From NCBI GenBank assembly GCA_963664185.2, contig CAXXOQ010000126.1, positions 1 to 64,000 on the forward strand: 64,000 bases of DNA. The letters run 5' to 3'. The stretch comes from Bin34 sp963664185. Its GTDB lineage: Bacteria; Chloroflexota; Anaerolineae; Caldilineales; Caldilineaceae. Positions 45,719-54,774 of the stretch are shown here, in pieces. The notes below the pieces were generated by a model, which was not told where the DNA came from, searched no databases, and was given only the letters and a program-made list of their open reading frames with translations. The number at the start of each line of letters is the position of its first letter. Position 1 is the first letter of the stretch. Position numbers and translations under genes: made by a program.

Positions 45719-47512
45719 ATGAGACTGCTGCACTACCTTGAAATCCAGAACTTCAAGCGTTTTGGTGATCGACAACGCATAGATCTTGATCATCCGGCTG
45801 TGCTCATCGGACCAAACAATTGCGGCAAGACAACAGCCATACAGGCGATTGCATTATGGTCCCAGGCGGTTAAAACATGGTTCGAACGGAAAGGCAGAAC
45901 GCCCCCAAGGCAGCGAACTTCCACATCAATCAACCGCTTGAATATCGTCTCGGTACCTGTTCAGCGCACGCGGTATTTCTGGCACAACACGGCGGTGCGC
46001 ATAGCCAATCGCCCCATCCCACTGCAGATCACACTGGGAGTCCTGTTTCAAGGCCAAGTGGAACCCGTCACCATGCAATTCCGCAATCAGGGGGATGATT
46101 TGGTCTACTGTACGCCCGACGAGCAGACTCGGAACAATCCGGATCTTATCCAGGCGGCGGCCCGCATCAACGTTGAACTGCTTTATCCCATGTCAGGTCT
46201 CGAAACGGAGGAACCCATTCTCCAGCCGGGACGCATTGACGTGCTTTTGGGTCAGGGTCAGACGGCCCAGGTCCTGCGCAACCTGTGTCTCATGGTACGG
46301 AATGACTCCCCGGAGAAATGGCAAGAGATCGTGAACCTCATGTTCCGACTGTTTGCCATCCGGTTGGGCAATCCCAGGGAAACCGTACGGGGCAGCATTG
46401 ATCTTTTTTTTCAGCAGACTGGCGTCAAAGAACCCCTGGATGTAGCACTGGCCGGACGAGGGTTTCCAGCAAATGCTCCTGATCCTGGCGTACCTGTATT
46501 CCCATAATCGCAGCGTCCTGCTCATTGATGAGCCCGATGCCCATCCTGGAAATCCTGCGCCAAAGGCAGGTTGTACGTGTTGCTGCGGGACATCGCGGCC
46601 CGCAACCAATCCCAGGTGGTACTGGTCACCCACGCCGAGGCAATCCTGCCAGAAGCACTGGATCACAATCTCACACTGCTGTTAGCCGGACAGGCAGAGA
46701 ATCTGGCATCCGGACCCATCCAGAATGCCCTCAAGTATTACGGCACAGAACACTATGTCCGCGCACGACAGCGTGGATATGTACTCTATGTGGAGGGAAG
46801 CACCGATCTTGCTATTTTGCAGGCGCTGGCCCAAAGGCTGGGACACACCGCAACAGACGTGTGGGACGAGCGCATCAACGTGTACTATGTGCAAAGCATC
46901 CACTCGCAGATTAATCTGGACACAGAATTGGAAAGAGTCGAGGAAGGATTTGGTCTCAGGCCCAAAGACCACTTCTTCACCTTGGCTTCCTTCCTGCCCC
47001 ATCTCAAGGGGGCTGGCGATACTGGACAGTGACAGCCAGGTACGAACGGGTACAGGTGCGGGAAATCTCACCATCACCTATTGGAGCCGATATGAAGTGG
47101 AAAACTATTTCGTCACCCCCAAGGTGCTTGAAGCTTATGCCTCCAAGGAATACCAAGACCAAGACTGGCCGTTGTTCCAGTCATCCATCCCGCCAGTTTC
47201 TCGACACACTGATCCAGGAACGTATCTTTGTTCAGCCTGCTGACTTCGCCACCTGGAAAAGCCTGTCACCCAACTCCGCAGCAGCGCACCTCCTGTGGGA
47301 GAGGAGTACGGAAAGAATCAAACTGAGTGACTTCGCAGAGGAATTCTTCCGCCGCCTTGCGGATGCCACAGCTCCTCCTATGTTGCTCCGCAAGGGAGAG
47401 CTTCATCAGCTGGTGGCCTACGTGGATCCCCAAGACATTGCCCCTGAGGTTTCCGAGAAGCTTGGACTTGCTCCAGACTCTCTTTGCGTCAGACCGGCAA
47501 GAAGAATCCTGA
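45719..47512 (+). CDS. OLD-family AAA ATPase with TOPRIM domain, about six frameshifts
   Basis: Joined frames give about 595 residues. The N-terminal ABC-type ATPase starts MRLLHYLEIQNFKRFGDRQR, with Walker A IGPNNCGKTTA; Walker B is SVLLIDEPDAH and the switch His is VVLVTHAEAI. A TOPRIM-like nuclease domain follows (VLYVEGSTDLAILQALAQRL, ILDSDSQVR). Frames shift by +1 near 46458, 46543, 46568, 47010, 47195 and 47462; deleting one base at each restores a continuous protein ending LLQTLFASDRQEES. OLD proteins are nucleases in phage defence (for example with Gabija-type partners); no GajB-like helicase is adjacent. The ATG follows AAGGATC. Confidence 0.75.
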
Positions 47513-47992
47513 TGCAGGGAACCGCACACCACATTTATATGCTGCCGTCTCCTGAATCGGTGAACCCTCCATTTCCGCTGTGGCTTGCCGGGCGTTACCG
47601 GCCTGGGGAAGCAGGGAAAGCCAGACCCGATGCCGCAATCTGTTCCCTTTGATCGCACCCAAAGGAACAGCGGCTCCAGAATTCTGGAGCCGCTGTGAGG
47701 GAACTGCGCAGAATTGCGCTCGGTATTCGTTCTGGAAGGTCCGCCTCCATACCAGCCTTTGGCGGTGAAACCAGCCGGATCGGGGCATCTTCCGGTTGCC
47801 TGCCAGACTGCGTCCCAAGGGACAGAACCCATCTGTTTCTTGCCTGACGTCCCGGTAGTGAACCTGTTCTGAGAGTATTGCAACTTCACGTGCAAGACTG
47901 GTGAAAGGAAAGTTGCAATCCTGTACCAATGGCCCGCTGTTTGTGTCGCATGTGTATCAACGCATGGGTTTGGGGGAGGGAACCAGGCATTC
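47513..47992. other. Intergenic region with perfect palindromes
   Basis: About 480 bases after the OLD-type gene. Apart from the 30-base palindrome listed separately no gene is supported; the minus-strand frame across it is a shadow. Confidence 0.45.
47667..47696. repeat. Perfect 30-base palindrome
   Basis: ACAGCGGCTCCAGAA followed by its exact reverse complement, with no central spacer. It lies 150 bases downstream of the OLD-type gene. It could be a transcript 3' hairpin, but there is no T-run after it, or a binding site for a dimeric protein. Confidence 0.6.
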
Positions 47993-48286
47993 CTACAGCA
48001 AGGGGCCCCGCCATGGCGGGGCCCCTTGCAGGAATTTCCTTCCTGTGTCTTGTTTGCCTGCGTCAAATCCCGCGCTCAAGCACCTGCGTAGGTAACGCTG
48101 CCAGTGCCCTTGCCCTTGGAGACGGGTGCCGGAACCGATCAGCATGTTCCCGATCTGGTTGCGCACGACAGCGATACGCTGTCCCATACTCACCCGACCG
48201 ATTGCACGAAACCGATAAGCCTGTTCCGCCTGGCGGAGCTTTTCCTGGTAGATTTCACGTGCGACAAACACTTCCAACATGGTCAT
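47993..48286 (-). CDS. Small uncharacterised protein
   Basis: The ATG at 48284-48286 has an excellent ribosome site (GGAGG, six bases). The N-terminal 55 residues look protein-like (MTMLEVFVAREIYQEKLRQA, then RFRAIGRVSMGQRIAVVRNQ). I do not recognise the family. As read, 97 residues end inside the palindromic terminator, which is unlikely. One extra base near 48115 would end the protein at about 70 residues with GKGTGSVTYAGA, leaving the hairpin untranslated. It lies downstream of the response regulator gene on the same strand, after a gap of about 300 bases. Confidence 0.5.
   Translation of the reverse strand: MTMLEVFVAREIYQEKLRQAEQAYRFRAIGRVSMGQRIAVVRNQIGNMLIGSGTRLQGQGHWQRYLRRCLSAGFDAGKQDTGRKFLQGAPPWRGPLL
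47998..48029. terminator. Perfect 32-base palindromic terminator-like hairpin
   Basis: GCAAGGGGCCCCGCCA followed by its exact reverse complement: a very stable GC stem. It is placed at the 3' end of the small minus-strand gene and also downstream of the rightward OLD-type gene, so it could stop transcription from both sides. No clear T-run follows on either strand. Confidence 0.55.
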
Positions 48287-48585
48287 GATCGCCTCCAGCT
48301 GCGAAACTTCCTTGACCAACGGTAGGAGTGTCACACTTCAGGGTGCCAAACCTGTGACAGTCCCGTAGCAGTCCGGTACCAATCCTGGCTGTGGTGTCTT
48401 CAGGTTGCCATACGGGGAAAGTCTGGACACGGCAGAGCATCTCCATAGCATCCGCGTTGCATGTGGCCAGGCCGAACGGTCGGCACATGGCCTCTCCTGT
48501 GTCCATGGCCCAACCGGATTGTTGCCATTGGCTCCTGGCAGGTGTCCGTACTGCCGATCGTGTGGAGCACAGAGCACGCGTCATG

Positions 48586-49298
48586 TCACACGATAGAGTT
48601 GCCGGAAGGAATGGGAACGGCATGGAAGCGATACCCCACGCCCGGGATATTCTCAATGAAATGGGGTGAGTCAGGTTCGGGCTCAATCTTGCGGCGCAGG
48701 CGACTGACCAGGCCCCGGACCAGTTCACGGTCACCGCCATCCTGGTAGTCCCATACGCGATCCGCGATCGCTTCCGTCGGCACCACGGCTTCCTGGTTGG
48801 ACATCAGCAAGTAGAGCAGGCGAAACTCCAGGTGAGTCAGTCGCACCGGTTCCCTGCCCTTGAGGGTGATCGTGCGATCTGACGTATCCAGCACGATGGC
48901 GTCCAATTCCATCTTGTTCAGGATAGTGGCAGGCACAGAGGAAGAGATGCGGGACAATACCTTGACGTAGTTGGACAACAGCCGGAGGGATACAGGCCGA
49001 TCCAGCAGGAGATCCACTCCTTCCTCCAGGAGCAGGCACTCCTGTGTATCCGGCAACGGCTCGTTTACCACCAGAATCGGCGCCTGCGTCTGCTGGCGGA
49101 TGAGATGCACATCTTCCAGGGAAATCCCTTCCCTGTTCCACCATGCCAGTACAATAATGTCAGCCGGATCTTCCTGCCACGTGTTTCATGCGGGCAGTGA
49201 AGTCCAGGACCGGCGTGGCGGCAAGACCAAATTCCTTCAGGGCAACGCTGATGATGCGGCCTTCCGCCGGAATCATCGGCAAACACTTCAACTCTCAT
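48586..49298 (-). CDS. Atypical OmpR-type response regulator lacking the phospho-acceptor, two frameshifts
   Basis: After removing one base near 49272 (GGCGG) and one near 49167 (GGAAG) the product is 236 residues, a normal response-regulator length. The C-terminal winged helix is clear (REPVRLTHLEFRLLYLLMSN, RELVRGLVSRLRRKIEPE, IENIPGVGYRFHAVP). The receiver part begins MRVEVFADDSAEGRIISVAL. At the phospho-Asp position the strand reads ADIIVLAWWNRE, with Ala, and the conserved Lys before Pro is Arg (LLLDRPVSLRLL). It therefore probably works without phosphorylation. No histidine kinase is adjacent. Start ATG 49296-49298, with GGAGG about 17 bases upstream. Confidence 0.78.
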
Positions 49299-49419
49299 TG
49301 CACTCGGGTTTGGAACCTCCTGTTCACAACACAATTCTGTCGATAAGTATAGAAAAAAATGCGATTGTACCAGATATCAGATCAATCCGGGTCAGGAAAC
49401 CGAGGGAGGCAAGAGCACC

Positions 49420-50613
49420 ATGGCACCAGAACGCATCATCATTGTGGGGGCCGGGGCATTCGGCATGTCCGCCGGCAAGGAACTGGCCCTGCGGGGGTCA
49501 TGCGGTGACCCTCGTGGACCCGACAGGCCCTACGCCCCATTCCCCGGCTTCCTCGCGCGACATCAGCAAGGTGGTCCGGTCCGAATACAACGAAGATAGG
49601 GAATATACCGCGCTGGCCGCCGAAGCCATCAACCGCTGGCTGATCCTGAATGACGAATGGGATACGGTCTATCACAATGTGGGAGTCACGCTCCTGGCTC
49701 CCGCCATGACGCCTGACTCGTACGAAGGCCGCAGCTTGGCCACGGCGCAAGCCACAGGGAAATCGGTAGAGGTTCTGGATACCACGGCCATTCGGCAACG
49801 GTTTCCCCATGTTCCCGGCAGGCAAGCTTGACGCTGGCTTCTTCAATCCGCGCGGAGGCTTCGTCGAGGCCCTGCGGGTGTTGTGGCACCTGCGCGATGA
49901 CCTGAACCGACTCAACGTACAGTGGCATCTGGGCCAGCCCGTAGCATCTCTCCTCATCGCCCCAGGGCGTGTGCCAGGGCGTTGTGCTGCAGGACGGCAC
50001 CCGTCTGACCGCAGAACAAACGGTACTGGCTACCGGAGCCTGGACCGGACGCCTGGTGCCAGAACTCCAGGGTCTGGCCAAACCCACGGCACAGCCTGTC
50101 TTTCACCTGGAAGTGGAAGATCTGGCCCGATATTCTCCTCCGCGGTTCACGGTCATGATGGCCAATATGGAAAGGGACCGGACTCTACCTTTTGCCTGTA
50201 CATCCGCGCGAACGGGTCGTCAAGATTGGCCTGCACACTTCGGGACGGGACATGGATCCCGTCCGGCATGATCGCATGGTAAGTACCCAGGAAGTACAGC
50301 TGTTGCGGACGTTCCTGCGCGAGTACATTCCCGAACTGGCGGATGCCCCTATTGTGGACAGCCGCATCTGTTTCTATCACGATACGCTGGACTACCATTT
50401 CTGGATCGATCGTCATCCCGAAATCCAGAACCTGACCATCGCCTGTGGCGGGAGTGGGTCATGGCTTCAAGTTCACGCCTGTCCTCGGAGAGATCATTGC
50501 CGCCAGGGTGGAAGACCACCTGCATCCCTATGGCCACAAGTTTTCGCTGGCGGTCTACAGCAGACATTGTGGCTCCCTACTCAGGCGAACGACTGTGTCT
50601 TGCGGATCTTTAG
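49420..50613 (+). CDS. FAD-dependent oxidoreductase (DAO/sarcosine oxidase type), about six frameshifts
   Basis: Stitched frames give about 396 residues. The N-terminal FAD-binding loop is IIIVGAGAFGMSAGKELALRG, followed by HAVTLVDPTG and SSRDISKVVRSEYNEDREYT (the flavin-contacting SSRG-type region). A substrate domain (DAGFFNPRGGFVEALR) and TEQTVLATGAW-type sequence lead to the C-terminal HGFKFTPVLGEIIA, the family end motif. Six +1 shifts are needed, near 49500, 49805, 49970, 50170, 50455 and 50555. Such enzymes oxidise N-methyl or other amino acids. The ATG follows GGAGG. Conserved segments are undamaged, so the gene is either mis-sequenced or freshly lost. Confidence 0.7.
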
Positions 50614-50689
50614 GGCATGGATTCGCGACTTGAACTGCAACCACTCAAGAGGCAGGAGAACTGTCGAGACCAGGGGATACTCTGATCCG

Positions 50690-50969
50690 GAGCCAACCTT
50701 CCTGTTTGGCCTCCGGCGCTGGAGGCACAAGTGGAGGCACAGGCGAATGGGCAACCCCTATTTGCAGCCGCGGATGCACGGGACTGGATTGCGGCCGCGT
50801 TTGACGTGACCCATACCGGCACTCACGAAACTCCACGTGGCTACACCCGCCTGGGGGTTGTGGCACCGACGGGGCCCGTCCGGTGCACTTCAAGTTTGTG
50901 GCCAGACCCCTTGGCCAAGGCACTGTCTTGCAAGTCATCCGGAATGGCTTCCTGCGTCTCGCAACATAG
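50690..50969 (+). pseudogene. Possible IS630-like transposase N-terminal remnant
   Basis: A frame reading LEAQVEAQANGQPLFAAADA followed by RDWIAAAFDVTHT resembles the second helix-turn-helix region of IS630-type transposases. A shifted frame then gives DGARPVHFKFVARPLGQGT, where the family usually has RPRHxKAD. No DDE catalytic part follows. The resemblance is by eye and weak. Confidence 0.35.
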
Positions 50970-51479
50970 CCTTGAGAAGAATTAACGGTTTGCCCTGAGC
51001 ACGTAGCCGGACATAGAAGCCACGAATTTCGGATTCCATCGGATCGCCACCTGCTTGGTCATCGTACTGAACTTTAGGGACGGGCGACCGTCCTCCCTAT
51101 GCCTTATGGATCCCCCGGTTCCCGGTATAGTTCCCTGCCCCGATTGAACAGCCCCCTGTGCGTACGGCGGTCGGACGACGGTGGCCCAACTCCGGTGGCT
51201 CCGCGCGCAAGAGATCGTGGTGGGTACTGGTACCCTGAAGATTGCTTTGCTGGCAGGTGGCCTTGCGTTTCCCGTCGGGATGAGACAGAACCCAGGAAAC
51301 CTCGGTCGTGTTGGCAACACGGGGAGGCGATGGCGCAATCATGCCTGACCGGTCCCAAACAGCTTTCTTGTTCCCTGTTCTGGTGCGTGGATTCCTATTG
51401 GGGTCAAGCCCAGATCCCTGACGGCAAGTGCCCTTTTGAAGAAGGGAAATTTGGATGTGCTGTCATCTGTTGCCAGCCG
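50970..51479. other. Intergenic region without gene
   Basis: About 510 bases between the IS630-like remnant and the HicA-like gene. Short ORFs overlap on both strands, none convincing. Confidence 0.4.
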
Positions 51480-51764
51480 TCAGCCCACAGAACTCTTCAG
51501 GACAGCCCGTATTTTGTCTATCATCTCCTGGAGTCCTGAGCGTCCAATTCCCGACTGCCTGGAACCAAGAAACCGGTTTAGCCAAGATTTCGGCAGATCC
51601 TTGCGTTTGACGGGTGTGACAACGTAACGGTAGCCGTTATCCTCCTGATTTTCCCTATAAACGCCATGTGGGCTTTTCCGGACTTCCTTCCAGCCGTCCT
51701 TTCTCAGCAAAACGGCACAATTGAGCTCCCCGAATAACAGGCAAAGGTTTCCTGGGCAACTCAA
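51480..51764 (-). CDS. HicA-like toxin (mRNA interferase fold)
   Basis: The 94-residue protein has the double-stranded-RNA-binding-like HicA core: LLRKDGWKEVRKSPHGVYRE, with the catalytic-position His, then GYRYVVTPVKRKDLPKSWLN. A roughly 20-residue N-terminal and 25-residue C-terminal extension are unusual. Its start overlaps the stop of the upstream HicB-like gene by four bases (ATGA), so it is translated with it. Antitoxin-first order is the less common hicBA layout. Whether it is active is unknown. Confidence 0.62.
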   Translation of the reverse strand: MSCPGNLCLLFGELNCAVLLRKDGWKEVRKSPHGVYRENQEDNGYRYVVTPVKRKDLPKSWLNRFLGSRQSGIGRSGLQEMIDKIRAVLKSSVG

Positions 51765-52072
51765 ACCTCCAACGACAACTGAGGAGTATGCATCTCAATG
51801 AGAGAATTCGGTGTCAGAGCAGGGTAATCCAGGGATTCTTGTGCCCATGACCCGGAATAAACAACGATTCCTCTTTCCTTGAACAATCTCTCCCTTTCCC
51901 CTGCTTCTTCCCATGCATTCAGGGTAAGACCAATAAGCTCTTCCAGTGATTCTCGCGCTTCATCTATCGTGTCTCCATGAGTCATGACCCCCAGCGCTTC
52001 ACAATCCCCTATCCAGTCATCGCCTTCTTTGTGGAATTTCAGAAACAGAACAATATTTTTGCCGGTGTTCAC
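51761..52072 (-). CDS. HicB-like antitoxin
   Basis: About 103 residues from the GTG at 52070-52072, which has AGGGAG six bases upstream; a TTG at 52096 is the alternative. The HicB fold is visible in IVLFLKFHKEGDDWIGDCEA and GVMTHGDTIDEARESLEELI. The C-terminus lacks an obvious DNA-binding domain, so repression of the operon is uncertain. It precedes and overlaps the HicA-like gene. Low local GC relative to neighbours suggests transfer. Confidence 0.68.
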   Translation of the reverse strand: MNTGKNIVLFLKFHKEGDDWIGDCEALGVMTHGDTIDEARESLEELIGLTLNAWEEAGERERLFKERGIVVYSGSWAQESLDYPALTPNSLIEMHTPQLSLEV

Positions 52073-52323
52073 ATTGTTCTCCCTAAAGTCCAGCAAGAGA
52101 ATCTGAAGGACAAATTAAACAACCATCACCACTTTCATCCTATCTCCGTTCGGTGCTCCCATCAAAAACAGGCTTTGAATTCCAACTGGGACACCCGCAA
52201 CAATACAGATTGCACACGTCTCTCACGGCCAATGTTAAATCCACGGCGAACTGCGTATCTGCTCTGGGCCTACGACAGGCACGATTACTGTCCCCAAGGC
52301 TGCCACTCTTGATGAAGCCTGTT

Positions 52324-53538
52324 TCAATGGCCGGTTGCGCGTCGAGTGTTGACACCGAGTATCCACCAGGCCAGGGCCATCAGGCACAGGAAAGCCACGG
52401 AAGTGGCCAGATAGGCGGAACCCAGTCCGAACGTGAGGGCCAGTGCGGAACTCGTCACCGGCGCGATGGTACGTGCTACGGAACGCACACTGTTTTCCAC
52501 TCCGAATATGGCTCCCTGCTGGCCCGTGACCGATGCCCTGCTCAAGAGAGCCGCCACAGAAGGGAATACACCTCCCACGGTCAGGCCAGCCAGGACCTGA
52601 AGTGCCAGCAACTGCCAGACATGCCCTACAAAGGCCTGGGGCAGGAAGACCAGGCAGGAGGCACCGGCGCTCAGGATGAGTACGATGTTGGCCCCAAAGC
52701 GATCACACAGCTTTCCCGCCCTGACCGATACGACGGCGCCTGCCGCTGCATACAGGCCAAACATGAGCCCCGTGGACGTGGCTACCGGCAAGACCTGCTG
52801 GCCGGAACGCAAGGACAGTTCGTTTACATACAACGAAGCCACGGGCAAGGTAAATGAGATGGACATGTGCACCAGGAAGGCAAAGAGGTACAGGTACAGC
52901 ACCTGCGAGCGTTGAAACAATATAGCGAAATTGCGCAGGACGGAAGGCCGATTGGCCCCCGGCTTGTAGTCCCACTTCTCCGGCAGGAAGAACAGGATCA
53001 GCAGACCCGCTCCCAGCATGAAGGTGCCATTGAACCAGAAACTGGTCCGGATCCCCACCAGATCACTCAGCACGCCTCCGATCAAGGGCCCACCGGCGAT
53101 GCCAATCCAGCGGGCGGTTGCGATCCAGCCCAGGGCTTCTCCCGTATGCTGACGGGGTACATTCGCCGATATGTAGGCACTGGAAGCAGAGACCACCCCG
53201 GTAGTGAATCCCTGCAGCAGACGGAGCAGGAACAGCTGTTCGGCGGACTGTACAAAAGACATGGAAAACATGACCATGCCTCCCACCAGCGTAGCGCGCA
53301 GCAGCATCAGTTTCCGGCCAAAGCGATCGGCGACCAGGCCCCAGATGGGAGACGCAATGATCATGGTGAGAGGCTGGGCGGCCAGTGTGAAGCCCACCCA
53401 CAGGGTGGAGTTTCCCCTTGTCACCACAGGCAGATCCTGTATGAACATCGGCAGGAAAGGCAATACGATGGTGAACCCCACATTGCTCAGAAACTGGGCA
53501 AGGCACACGATGTAGACCTTGCGGCGCCATGCCTCCAT
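52324..53538 (-). CDS. MFS transporter, drug-efflux type
   Basis: The 404-residue protein has 12 hydrophobic segments in two bundles. Motif A after segment 2 is GLVADRFGRK, and the motif C-like region in segment 5 is ARWIGIAGGPLIGGVL. These mark the DHA1 proton antiporter branch (TetA/multidrug type). It follows another MFS gene by 12 bases, last in a run of five minus-strand genes. Substrate unknown. The start ATG is at 53536-53538. Confidence 0.88.
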   Translation of the reverse strand: MEAWRRKVYIVCLAQFLSNVGFTIVLPFLPMFIQDLPVVTRGNSTLWVGFTLAAQPLTMIIASPIWGLVADRFGRKLMLLRATLVGGMVMFSMSFVQSAEQLFLLRLLQGFTTGVVSASSAYISANVPRQHTGEALGWIATARWIGIAGGPLIGGVLSDLVGIRTSFWFNGTFMLGAGLLILFFLPEKWDYKPGANRPSVLRNFAILFQRSQVLYLYLFAFLVHMSISFTLPVASLYVNELSLRSGQQVLPVATSTGLMFGLYAAAGAVVSVRAGKLCDRFGANIVLILSAGASCLVFLPQAFVGHVWQLLALQVLAGLTVGGVFPSVAALLSRASVTGQQGAIFGVENSVRSVARTIAPVTSSALALTFGLGSAYLATSVAFLCLMALAWWILGVNTRRATGH

Positions 53539-53550
53539 ATCAGGTTGCTT

Positions 53551-54774
53551 TCAGGCCGGCAGGGCCTGTGCATGGCGGCTGCGTACATAGCCGAGGGACA
53601 GAAACAGGAGGACCGCAGCACATCCCACCAGCAACAGGGGGATCAGGGCAGGGCGATACCAGGTTAGGCCAATGACGGGGCCCATGGCAGCGGCAAAATC
53701 GTCCAGGGTAGTGTAGGCTCCCATCACCAGGTGGGGGTGAGGATCCCCTTGGGCCAGGCTGTTGACACCTACTTCCACGGCCACGCGCATGCCGGTAAAG
53801 AACAGCATGACACAGACGGCACTGACCAGCGCCGCGTACCCGTGGGTCACAGCGGCCGCGACCAGCGCGGCAGCAACCAGCAGCGTCATCAGCATGATGG
53901 CCCGGGTACGTCCCAGGCGGTCCGACATGGTACCGACGACCGGCGCCGCCACGATTGCCGTCACCCAGTGCATGGCCAGAACCAGGCCCGCCAGGACGCC
54001 AACCCCCATGAAGTCGGACACACCGCCCAGGCGTTCCTGCAGGTAAAGGGAAATCAGGGCAATCGTCAGGGTCAGGCACAGGCGCGTGCCCGATGCCAGC
54101 AGCAGGCTCCAGACCATGGCCGGGAAACGGAGAATGCGGGACCAGGCATGCAGGACTTCCACCCTGGATACCGCCGGGGCATCTGCGTCTTCCCGGTTCT
54201 GGGGTGACCAATCCAGAGTCAGGCTCATGCACACGCCCACGGCGGCCAGACCGGAAAGCCCCAACATGGCCTGTCCGAATCCGGCCAGATCCAGGATCAG
54301 GCCCCCTATCAGTACGCCAATGCCACTCCCCAGACGCACCAGACCCCACCAGGAACCCAGCCAGCGACCATGGGTGGAGTCATGGTGGGACCACACCGCG
54401 TGATAGGCCGATTGGCGGAAGACGGACCATGACAGGCCCCAGGCCAGACGCGCGCCCAGAAACAGCGGGAATCCCAAGGGTCGGGCAAAGGCCAGGGTTG
54501 ACACCAGACCCAGACCTGTGGCGCCAGTGAACAGGACACGGAGCGGGAGCTGCTCCAGCAAAGCGGCCACCAGGGAGTTGGACAGCAGGCGGATCCAGCG
54601 ATTGGCGCTGAGCAGCAGACTGACCTGGAACAGCGAAAGGCCCATGGCAGCACCGGACACCGGCAGGGCACTGTACAGAAAGGAATCGCCCATGATGAGC
54701 AAGCCTACGGTCACAGCGGCCGGTATCACCAATGAACGCGTCTGCACCGGGGCCATATCATTGGTGGACATCAT
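53551..54774 (-). CDS. MFS transporter
   Basis: 407 residues from the ATG at 54772-54774, which shares a base with the stop of the patatin gene (TGATG); the frame from 54807 would overlap that gene by 34 bases. Twelve hydrophobic segments are seen. Motif A-like sequences are weak in the first half (LLSANRWIRLLSNSLVAALL) and clear in the second (VGTMSDRLGRTRAIML). It is a different subfamily from the next MFS gene. Tight coupling to patatin suggests it may export a lipid product, but this is inference. Confidence 0.85.
   Translation of the reverse strand: MMSTNDMAPVQTRSLVIPAAVTVGLLIMGDSFLYSALPVSGAAMGLSLFQVSLLLSANRWIRLLSNSLVAALLEQLPLRVLFTGATGLGLVSTLAFARPLGFPLFLGARLAWGLSWSVFRQSAYHAVWSHHDSTHGRWLGSWWGLVRLGSGIGVLIGGLILDLAGFGQAMLGLSGLAAVGVCMSLTLDWSPQNREDADAPAVSRVEVLHAWSRILRFPAMVWSLLLASGTRLCLTLTIALISLYLQERLGGVSDFMGVGVLAGLVLAMHWVTAIVAAPVVGTMSDRLGRTRAIMLMTLLVAAALVAAAVTHGYAALVSAVCVMLFFTGMRVAVEVGVNSLAQGDPHPHLVMGAYTTLDDFAAAMGPVIGLTWYRPALIPLLLVGCAAVLLFLSLGYVRSRHAQALPA

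Noticed and set aside
49420..50613. Reading the DAO region as several short separate genes
   Set aside because: The pieces follow one another in correct family order with +1 steps, so they are one broken gene.
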